5,896 nucleotides of DNA, from NCBI GenBank assembly GCA_035451285.1, contig DAOTOJ010000013.1:1-5896 (forward strand). Direction: 5' to 3'. The DNA comes from DAOTOJ01 sp035451285. Its GTDB lineage: Bacteria; Patescibacteriota; Minisyncoccia; UBA6257; Brennerbacteraceae. The translations under genes and the position numbers were made by a program. The notes beneath the pieces were generated by a model. It did no database searches. It was not told where the DNA came from and saw only the letters and a program-made list of their open reading frames with translations. Shown here piece after piece: positions 1 to 5,487 of this stretch. Positions within the stretch are counted from its first letter, which is position 1. Each line of letters begins with the position of its first letter.

Positions 1-65
1 AATTAAGAAAAAATCAAGAGAAAGAAATTAGCTATTGGTTATAAAAAATAGTTTAAAATTTAAGT
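1..65. other. Non-coding stretch downstream of the glycosyltransferase
   Basis: These 65 AT-rich bases follow the last stop in the unit. No ATG-led frame or recognisable gene begins here on either strand. Reading the minus strand, a 5-base inverted repeat (32-36 with 47-51) exists but is too weak, and lacks a clean following T-run, to be called a terminator. Whether transcription ends here or runs on past the window cannot be judged. Confidence 0.5.
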
Positions 66-782
66 TTAGCTATTTTTATTAAATTTTATTTTTAATAAAG
101 AGAAAAACATTTTAAAAGCGCTTTTTGGTTTTACTTTTGAAAGTTTATGATTTTCCCAAGTTACTGGAATTTCAGCTATTTTAAAATTATGCTTTTTAGC
201 TTTTACTAGCAGTTCAACATCAAAAGCAAAATCAAAAATTTTCTGTTCTTTAAAAATTATTAAAGTTTCTTTTTTAAAAACTTTAAAACCAGCTTGAGTG
301 TCTGTTAAATTTAAATTAAATAAAATTTTAACTAAAATTGGAAAAATATTTCCCAAAACTCTACGAAGAAATGATTGTGGAACTACAATCTTTGACTCTT
401 TAAGTTTTCGGGAAGCTATTACGATTTCATATCCTTCATCAATTTTTTTAAAAGCCTTTTCTATTTCATTAATTTTAGTTGAATTATCAGCATCCATAAA
501 TAATACTACTTCCCCCGAAGCTTGAAGCACTCCATAATTTACAGCATAACCTTTGCCGCGATTTTTATCATAACCTGTAAGTTTCAAATCGTAACCAGAG
601 TTCTGGTTAATAAAGTTTTGGACAACCTCTTTAGTTTTATCAATTGAACCATCATCAACTACAATTATTTCAAAAGAATAATTTTGATTTTTCAAATAAT
701 TTAAAGAATAATCCAAAGTTTGAAGAATTCTTAATTCTTCATTAAAAGCTGGAATTACAACTGACAAATAGGTTTTAGCCAT
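66..782 (-). CDS. Family 2 glycosyltransferase, ALG5/DPM1-like
   Basis: This GT-A fold glycosyltransferase resembles dolichyl/polyprenyl-phosphate sugar synthases, which move a sugar from a nucleotide donor to a lipid phosphate on the cytoplasmic side. Counting from the ATG at 782 (238 residues): SVVIPAFNEE (7-16), the donor site VDDGS (42-46), NRGKG (74-78), the metal-binding DAD (97-99), ASR (123-125), and DTQAGFK (161-167), which is the hallmark of the ALG5/DPG synthase branch. 'FDFAFDVELL' (183-192) and a Trp at 209 follow. The C-terminal 25 residues are basic, and no transmembrane segment is evident, so membrane contact would be peripheral or through a partner. A TTG at 788 would add Met-Glu, but the ATG is preferred: an AAAGAA lies about seven bases before it. 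The start overlaps ruvX by eight bases. Donor sugar and acceptor cannot be told from sequence. Confidence 0.9.
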   Translation of the reverse strand: MAKTYLSVVIPAFNEELRILQTLDYSLNYLKNQNYSFEIIVVDDGSIDKTKEVVQNFINQNSGYDLKLTGYDKNRGKGYAVNYGVLQASGEVVLFMDADNSTKINEIEKAFKKIDEGYEIVIASRKLKESKIVVPQSFLRRVLGNIFPILVKILFNLNLTDTQAGFKVFKKETLIIFKEQKIFDFAFDVELLVKAKKHNFKIAEIPVTWENHKLSKVKPKSAFKMFFSLLKIKFNKNS

Positions 783-1185
783 TTCCAAATTCTTTAATTT
801 TTTTTAAATAATCGCTTAAAATTATGGAAGCTGATATAGAATCATCTTTATACTTATTTTTCTTAAGATCATTAGCTAATTGAGAAGTTAAAATTTCATT
901 CATAAAAGCAACTTTGATTTTAAGCTCGTTCTCAACCCTATTCGCAACTATTCTTATTTTTTCTGATTCAGTAGTTTCTTCAAATTGAAAATTTAAAGGC
1001 AAACCGAAAACAATTGTTTTGATTTTTTCTTGTTTACAGATCTCTTTTAAGTTTTTTAAAAGCTCATCATCATTATCAATTCTTAAATTTTTATAAGGAA
1101 AAGCAAGGCGTAAAGCAGAGTCGCTTATCGCTAATCCGATATTTTTTTCTCCCCAATCTATTGCTAAAATTTTTCTCAGATCCAT
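775..1185 (-). CDS. ruvX: RuvX/YqgF nuclease (putative pre-16S rRNA nuclease)
   Basis: This is an RNase H-fold nuclease of the YqgF family. In E. coli it is linked to processing of the 16S rRNA 5' end, and older annotation calls it a putative Holliday junction resolvase. The 136 residues are normal. The first acidic motif ILAIDWGEKNIGLAISD (6-22) gives Asp10. 'VFGLPLN' (59-65) is the conserved central strand. The second acidic site is Glu97 within FMNEILTS (94-101), where the family usually has D-E-R-L-T; Asp and Arg are replaced by Asn and Ile. The third acidic site is Asp115 (or Asp114) in 'KDDSISASIILSDYL' (113-127). The catalytic triad therefore seems intact. The ATG at 1185 overlaps the map end by ten bases and has no Shine-Dalgarno sequence. 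The TAA stop overlaps the glycosyltransferase start by eight bases. Confidence 0.9.
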   Translation of the reverse strand: MDLRKILAIDWGEKNIGLAISDSALRLAFPYKNLRIDNDDELLKNLKEICKQEKIKTIVFGLPLNFQFEETTESEKIRIVANRVENELKIKVAFMNEILTSQLANDLKKNKYKDDSISASIILSDYLKKIKEFGNG

Positions 1186-1952
1186 AAATTATTATTAGTA
1201 GTAATAATTGGCAAATCATCAGTAACGATTATGGTATGTTCAAAATGAGCCGATAAAGATTTGTCCAAAGTTGAAAAACTTTCATCATTATTTTCAATAA
1301 TTGCTCCACTGCCTAAACAAACCATTGGTTCAATTGCTAAAGCCATTCCTTTTTCTAATTTTAGACCCTTACCTTTCTCTCCAAAATTATAAACTACTGG
1401 ATCTTCATGCAAATGATAACCAATTCCATGGCCAACTAAATCTTCAGCTACGGCCATTTTATTTTTAAAAACATAAGAAGAAATAGCATAGCCAATATCC
1501 CCTAAAGTTTTACCGGGAAGGCACTTATCAATTCCTCTTTTTAAAGCTTCTTTGGTAACTTTTATTAATTTTTGAGCTTTATAAGAAATTTTTCCTATTC
1601 CAACAGTAATAGCGCTATCGGCATATAAATTTTTATAAATTAAACCAGCATCAATTTTTACCAAATCCCCTTCTTTAAAAATTACTTCTTTTTTAGGAAT
1701 GCCATGGACAATAACGTCGTTTAGGGAAATACAAACATTAGCTGGAAAGGACTTGGTTGCCCCCTGAGGTTTATAATTTAAAAAAGCTGGCTTGGCATTT
1801 TCTTTTTTAAATAACTTGGAAGCTAAATTATCAATTTCTTTAGCGCTCATACCTATAACGCAATTTTTTGCTAATTCTTCTAAAATTTTTGCCAGCTTTC
1901 TTCCTCCCTCAATCATAATTTCAATCTCTTGGGAATTTTTTAAAGAAATCAT
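1176..1952 (-). CDS. map: Methionine aminopeptidase, type I
   Basis: The enzyme removes the initiator methionine from nascent proteins once deformylated, working near the ribosome exit. It has the pita-bread fold of the M24 family and no N-terminal extension, so it is type Ia-like at 258 residues. All five metal ligands are present: Asp101 and Asp112 (in KIDAGLIYKNLYAD), His175 (GHGIGYHLHEDP), Glu208 (IEPM) and Glu239 (HFEHT). Each sits four positions after its E. coli counterpart, so the spacing is exactly conserved. His83 and His182 match the substrate-contacting histidines. It overlaps adk by four bases (ATGA), which favours coupled translation; no Shine-Dalgarno sequence is visible. The adk-map pairing is the standard bacterial neighbour pair, normally found after secY. 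The final codons (TTNNNLWI) overlap the ruvX start by ten bases and contain a small inverted repeat. Confidence 0.97.
   Translation of the reverse strand: MISLKNSQEIEIMIEGGRKLAKILEELAKNCVIGMSAKEIDNLASKLFKKENAKPAFLNYKPQGATKSFPANVCISLNDVIVHGIPKKEVIFKEGDLVKIDAGLIYKNLYADSAITVGIGKISYKAQKLIKVTKEALKRGIDKCLPGKTLGDIGYAISSYVFKNKMAVAEDLVGHGIGYHLHEDPVVYNFGEKGKGLKLEKGMALAIEPMVCLGSGAIIENNDESFSTLDKSLSAHFEHTIIVTDDLPIITTNNNLWI
1187..1209. repeat. Small AT-only inverted repeat just upstream of the ruvX start
   Basis: The arms AATTATTA (1187-1194) and TAATAATT (1202-1209) are perfect 8-base complements around a 7-base centre. The repeat begins one base upstream of the ruvX ATG (1183-1185) and lies inside the last codons of map (the Thr-Thr-Asn-Asn-Asn-Leu stretch). 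As RNA it could form a weak all-A/U hairpin next to the ruvX start codon. A chance origin from the ACT/AAT codon run is quite possible. Confidence 0.35.
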
Positions 1953-2620
1953 AAAATTTTTTTAGTTTTTAAAGATTTTAAAAGCCTTTGAAAAACTTCT
2001 TTAACCGAACCTTGGCCATTAATGATAATCAATCGTTTTTGCATTTGATAATAAACTAAAGCTGGGACTACTTCGTCTTTAAAGAATTTTAAACGGTTAT
2101 TAATTGCACTTAGATTATCATCTTTTCTTTTTTCCAAAGGACCTCCGCAGTAGGAACATTTTTTAGGATTGGCGCCCAATAATTCTGGAGGAACCGGCTT
2201 ATTGCATTTTTTGCAAACTAATCTGATAAGCAATCTATTTTTAACTTCTTTGTCGGTAACATCTATTAAAATGGGAATTGGCTTAATATTAAATAACGAC
2301 CAAATTATTTGATCTAATAACTGGGCTTCAACCAAACTTCTTGGAGAACCTTCAAAAAAAATAGCCTGAAACTTCTTTTTGCTCTGAGAAAGCTTTAAAA
2401 GCTCGTTAGTTAAAAGATAAATTACAAACCAGCTTGGGACTAATCCCCCATCTTCAACGATTTTTTTTGCTTCCTTAGAAAATGGCCCAGAAGAATTAGT
2501 TATTAAGCTACTAGTGGTAATATGAAAATAACTTTTAAATTTGCTTTCTAAAAATTCAATTTGAGTCCCTTTTCCAGAACCAGATTTGCCAATAAACATA
2601 AAAACTTTAAGATTTGGCAT
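1949..2620 (-). CDS. adk: Adenylate kinase, long form with Cys4 zinc LID
   Basis: Adenylate kinase interconverts ATP + AMP and 2 ADP in the cytoplasm. The 223 residues carry the P-loop GKSGSGKGT (11-19). The LID domain is closed by a Cys4 zinc site (Cys136-X2-Cys139 and Cys155-X2-Cys158). RKDD (165-168) and Arg176 match the LID and core arginines that bind phosphates. EGSPRS (90-95) replaces the canonical DGFPRT, keeping the arginine. The NMP-binding part is divergent: where the family has STGDMLR, this protein has TTSSLIT and is about three residues shorter, so the usual AMP-binding arginine (Arg36 in E. coli) is not visible. 'DGGLVP' (57-62) is conserved. Another nucleoside monophosphate kinase specificity is possible. 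No clear Shine-Dalgarno sequence precedes the ATG, four bases after the ftsZ stop. Its TGA overlaps the map ATG (ATGA). Confidence 0.88.
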   Translation of the reverse strand: MPNLKVFMFIGKSGSGKGTQIEFLESKFKSYFHITTSSLITNSSGPFSKEAKKIVEDGGLVPSWFVIYLLTNELLKLSQSKKKFQAIFFEGSPRSLVEAQLLDQIIWSLFNIKPIPILIDVTDKEVKNRLLIRLVCKKCNKPVPPELLGANPKKCSYCGGPLEKRKDDNLSAINNRLKFFKDEVVPALVYYQMQKRLIIINGQGSVKEVFQRLLKSLKTKKIL

Positions 2621-2624
2621 AAAT

Positions 2625-3812
2625 TTAAGCTAATTTCTTTTTCTTCCTAAGAAAAGTTGGCTCTTCGAATTCTTCAAAAGGTTTAATTCTTTCTTCCAAT
2701 AGATCTTTAGCCAAAGTTGGTTCTTTTTTTTGTTCTTCAAATTTTATTTCTAATTTAGCATTAAGATTTTCAGTTGAAGCGTTTCTTCCCTCAAAATCTC
2801 CGGCAATTACCACAATTTTCAATTTATTTTTAGTTAAACTATAATCTAACGAGGTTCCAAAAATTATTTTGGCATTAGGAGAAACAGCTGAAGTAATTGC
2901 TTTAGCTGCTTGCTGAATTTCAAACATTGTTAAGTCTCCTCTAGAAGAAATATTGAACAATAGCTTTCTAGCATTTTCAATTGTTAAATTTAAAAGCGGA
3001 GAAGAGATTGCTAAATTTGCCGCTTTAATAGCTCGCTCTTTACCAGCAGAAGTTCCAATTCCAATTAAAGAAGGGCCTGAATTCTGGATTATGGTTTTTA
3101 AATCAGCAAAGTCAACGTTTATTAAACCAGGTTTAATTATCAAATCGATTATTGCCTTTACCCCCTCTCTTAAAACTTCATCTATTTGCCAAAAAGCTTT
3201 TTTCAAAGAAGTGTCACGAGAAATAAGATTAAAAATTCGGTCATTAGAAATAGTAATTAAAGAATCACAAGACTGGTTTAATTTATCCCAAGCATTTTGG
3301 GCTATATTTTTTCTTTCTTCTCCCTCAAAAGAAAATGGCAAAGTTACAATAGCTATAGTTAAAATATTCAAGGACCGAGCCAATTGAGCAACAACCGGGG
3401 CAGCTCCAGAACCAGTTCCCCCCCCTAAACCACAAGTAATAAAAATTAATTCTGCCCCTTCTAACGCTTTCAAAATTTCATCTTTAGAAAGCAAGGCGGA
3501 ATTTTCTCCTAATTGAGGATCCATCCCAGCCCCTCTTCCCAAAGTCAATTCTTTGCCTATTTGGATTTTTTTGTGGGCTTTGGTGGACTTCAAATCTTGG
3601 GCATCAGTATTAATAGCTATTGTTTCAGCATTTTTAACTGCTCCATCTAATCTATTTAAAGCATTTCCTCCAGCTCCGCCAATCCCAATAATTTTAATTT
3701 TAGGGATAACTAAATTTGCGGAAATTTCAGATTTCGATTTTTCCTTAACCACCGATTTTTTAATGGGTAAATTTCTTTTAACTTTCACTTTTATTTTCTT
3801 AGCTTTAGCCAT
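2625..3812 (-). CDS. ftsZ: Cell division protein FtsZ (tubulin-like GTPase)
   Basis: FtsZ polymerises with GTP into the cytokinetic ring at midcell. The 395 residues show the whole family plan: first nucleotide loop IGIGGAGGN (42-50); tubulin signature GGGTGSG (130-136) followed by AAP; and the T7 loop NVDFAD (232-237), with Asn232, Asp234 and Asp237 in place for catalysis across the subunit interface. The C-terminal domain includes 'IGIGTSAGKERAIKAA' (250-265) and 'AISSPLL'. A short linker (about 345-378) leads to a well-preserved C-terminal peptide, FEEFEEPTFLRKKKK (379-393), the element that binds FtsA. The protein has about 35-40 residues before the core, the first 28 very rich in Lys, which is longer than the usual 10-15. 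The ATG at 3812 is supported by an AGGA seven bases upstream. It lies two bases after ftsA, and adk follows after four bases. Confidence 0.98.
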   Translation of the reverse strand: MAKAKKIKVKVKRNLPIKKSVVKEKSKSEISANLVIPKIKIIGIGGAGGNALNRLDGAVKNAETIAINTDAQDLKSTKAHKKIQIGKELTLGRGAGMDPQLGENSALLSKDEILKALEGAELIFITCGLGGGTGSGAAPVVAQLARSLNILTIAIVTLPFSFEGEERKNIAQNAWDKLNQSCDSLITISNDRIFNLISRDTSLKKAFWQIDEVLREGVKAIIDLIIKPGLINVDFADLKTIIQNSGPSLIGIGTSAGKERAIKAANLAISSPLLNLTIENARKLLFNISSRGDLTMFEIQQAAKAITSAVSPNAKIIFGTSLDYSLTKNKLKIVVIAGDFEGRNASTENLNAKLEIKFEEQKKEPTLAKDLLEERIKPFEEFEEPTFLRKKKKLA

Positions 3813-3814
3813 AT

Positions 3815-5062
3815 TTAAGTCCTAAAATTTTCAAAAAATTTCTTAATTGAGGACAAAAAATTTCGAGGATTCAAACGAAAAGCCAAAAATGAACCGCCTT
3901 CCCTGTTCTCCAAAAAATATTCAATTAAAGCGCTATAGGCTGGCAAAAACTGAAACGGCAAATCAATATTAATTATATTTTTATAATCTTCATAATTTGC
4001 TTTTCTAACCGACATTTTCAATTCTTTTTTAACCAATTCTTTAAAATAAGGAAGGGACGAACCATTGCCGTAAATTACAGCTCCTGCTGGCAATTTTGAA
4101 GCTTTGCCTATTTTTTTTAATTCCTCGTTAACAAAGGATAAAATTTCAGAAAGACGGGCTTCAATTATTTCAGAAACTAATTTTCTAGTCACCACTTCCT
4201 CTTCACCTTCTACAAATTGCGCTAATTCAATTGTCTCATTTTTAGAAACCTTGCTTGGCAGAGCGCAACCATAATTAACTTTTATTCTTTCAGCGCTTTC
4301 GAAATGAATCCTTAAAGAACTAGCAATATCGTTGGTGATATTTTGCGAACCCAAAGGAATAATTGCTAAATGAATTAAATTATCGTCTTCATAAACAGCC
4401 AAAGAAGTTGTTTCAGCTCCAAAATTAAGAGCGCATACCCCCTGTTCTCTATCCCTTTGAGAAATCAAAACCTTAGAAGAAATTAAGATATTAGACCATA
4501 ATAAACTTTGAGTTTGGGGAATCCCTAAAATATTAAAAACCTTATTAAGATTATTTTTTTCCTGATTAAAAATATCAATAACTGTTGCTTGTAGGGCTAA
4601 TCTACTGCCCTTCATTTGAATCGGATCCTTAACTTCGTCTAAATCATCTATTACATAATTTTTAGGAAGTAAATTTAGTATAGAACGGTTTTGGGGAATT
4701 GGCAGGGTATAAATAGCTTCATTTACTCTTTTAATATCAGCTTCGGTAATTTCTTCGTCTGGCCTTGAAACTATAATACTACTTTTAACATTTCTCATTT
4801 CTAAACACGGACCGCCAATTAACATAATAATTTGGTCAATTTCTTTTTTAGAACTTTCTTCCATTTGAGACAAAAAAGAAGAAAGTAACTCAGCCACATT
4901 TTCAACATCAAAAATTATTCCCTTTCTAATCCCAGTTGACCTAACTTCAAGATTCTTTATAACTTCAATTGTTTTTCTTTGAAAAGACATTTCGGCTAAA
5001 ATGCCTTTGGTTGAAAAACTTCCTAAATCTAAAGACAAAATTAATTTGTTGGTTTGGCTCAT
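3815..5062 (-). CDS. ftsA: Cell division protein FtsA (actin-like membrane anchor)
   Basis: FtsA is the actin-fold ATP-binding protein that tethers FtsZ filaments to the inner face of the membrane and recruits later divisome proteins. The 415-residue length is typical. Features in order: phosphate-1 loop LDLGSFSTKG (11-20); the FtsA-specific 1C/SHS2 region at roughly 85-165; phosphate-2 loop ALNFGAETTS (211-220) followed by the 'IIPLGSQNITNDIA' segment (234-247), typical of FtsA; adenosine loop AVIYGNGSSLP (328-338); and a C-terminal amphipathic helix (402-415, FLSSIKKFFENFRT) that fits the membrane-targeting sequence. The phosphate-2 loop has Asn213 where Asp is usual and Ser220 where a second Asp is usual, and the adenosine loop has GN in place of GG, so ATP handling may be unusual. 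The ATG overlaps the ybeY stop (ATGA), and ftsZ follows after two bases. ftsQ is absent upstream. Assignment is firm from motifs and the adjacent ftsZ. Confidence 0.95.
   Translation of the reverse strand: MSQTNKLILSLDLGSFSTKGILAEMSFQRKTIEVIKNLEVRSTGIRKGIIFDVENVAELLSSFLSQMEESSKKEIDQIIMLIGGPCLEMRNVKSSIIVSRPDEEITEADIKRVNEAIYTLPIPQNRSILNLLPKNYVIDDLDEVKDPIQMKGSRLALQATVIDIFNQEKNNLNKVFNILGIPQTQSLLWSNILISSKVLISQRDREQGVCALNFGAETTSLAVYEDDNLIHLAIIPLGSQNITNDIASSLRIHFESAERIKVNYGCALPSKVSKNETIELAQFVEGEEEVVTRKLVSEIIEARLSEILSFVNEELKKIGKASKLPAGAVIYGNGSSLPYFKELVKKELKMSVRKANYEDYKNIINIDLPFQFLPAYSALIEYFLENREGGSFLAFRLNPRNFLSSIKKFFENFRT
3820..3823 (-). promoter_or_regulatory. Shine-Dalgarno sequence of ftsZ
   Basis: Reading the minus strand, AGGA lies seven bases before the ftsZ ATG, inside the last codons of ftsA. 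It is the only clear purine-rich ribosome-binding core before any internal start in this unit. It supports the upstream ATG as the true start of ftsZ, and so supports the Lys-rich N-terminal extension as translated. Confidence 0.65.
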
Positions 5063-5487
5063 TTATTTAAAACTTCTAAAATTTTAGCTTCTTTATTTTC
5101 CATTATTTTACTATTTTTAATGGTTGAATGATCATACCCCGTAAGATGTAATAATCCATGAATTAAATAATAATTTATTTTATCAGTTAATTTTGTTTTT
5201 TGAGAAAATGGATTTTGGTTTTTAATGTCTTTAATTGATAAATAAATTTCTCCTAATAAATTTTTGCCATTAACTTTAAAATCTTGGTATTTTAAGCTGA
5301 TAACTGTAGTTGATTTATTTTTATTTCTAAATTTTTTATTAATTTTTCTAATTTCTTCTTGATTTACAAAAAAAATTCTGATTAAAGCGTCTTTAACTTT
5401 TAATAATTCTGAAATTTTTAAAAGATCCCTTTGTAATTTTTTTTTATTAATTTTAACCTTGCTAGAATTATAAATCTCAAATTCCAT
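5059..5487 (-). CDS. ybeY: Endoribonuclease YbeY (16S rRNA maturation factor)
   Basis: YbeY is a zinc-dependent single-strand endoribonuclease needed for 16S rRNA 3'-end maturation and, in several bacteria, for 70S ribosome quality control in the cytoplasm. The 142-residue length is normal. The metal-binding signature is complete: HGLLHLTGYDH at 110-120, with His110, His114 and His120 as the expected zinc ligands. The upstream family block is present as 'INKKFRNKNKSTTVISL' (49-65), including the conserved arginine (Arg54), and 'GEIYLS' (79-84) corresponds to the usual 'GDI.IS' strand. The usual T-D/N-V-L-S-F reads T-T-V-I-S-L here, a mild divergence outside the metal site. The ATG at 5487 overlaps the yqeY stop by one base. 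The TGA stop overlaps the ftsA ATG by four bases (ATGA). No strong Shine-Dalgarno sequence precedes the start, so translation is probably coupled to yqeY. Confidence 0.95.
   Translation of the reverse strand: MEFEIYNSSKVKINKKKLQRDLLKISELLKVKDALIRIFFVNQEEIRKINKKFRNKNKSTTVISLKYQDFKVNGKNLLGEIYLSIKDIKNQNPFSQKTKLTDKINYYLIHGLLHLTGYDHSTIKNSKIMENKEAKILEVLNK

Noticed and set aside
32..51. Possible terminator hairpin after the glycosyltransferase
   Set aside because: The stem has only five pairs, a ten-base loop and no clean T-run after it on the minus strand. In sequence this AT-rich such pairs arise by chance.
28..74. 9-base direct repeat TTAGCTATT at 28-36 and 66-74
   Set aside because: It is two copies only, short and AT-rich; one copy is the glycosyltransferase stop region. 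There is no flanking structure to suggest an att site or element end.
298..525. 75-codon plus-strand frame inside the glycosyltransferase
   Set aside because: It is antisense to well-conserved GT2 motifs and has no sign of its own selection.
783..788. TTG start for the glycosyltransferase, adding Met-Glu
   Set aside because: The ATG six bases downstream has better leader spacing (AAAGAA about seven bases away), and the two extra residues add nothing to the fold.
2953..3387. 144-codon open frame on the plus strand inside ftsZ
   Set aside because: It is exactly antisense to the conserved FtsZ core, its translation resembles no family I know, and it has no ribosome-binding site. It is a shadow of the low stop-codon density opposite ftsZ.
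3553..3825. 90-codon plus-strand frame with a hydrophobic, membrane-like translation
   Set aside because: The hydrophobicity comes from reading the complement of Lys-, Gly- and Ala-rich FtsZ codons. It is not an independent membrane protein.
3815..5062. The actin-like protein could be PilM or MreB rather than FtsA
   Set aside because: The phosphate-2 loop is slightly PilM-like, but the 'GSQNITNDIA' segment, the 1C region, the C-terminal amphipathic helix and direct adjacency to ftsZ all point to FtsA.
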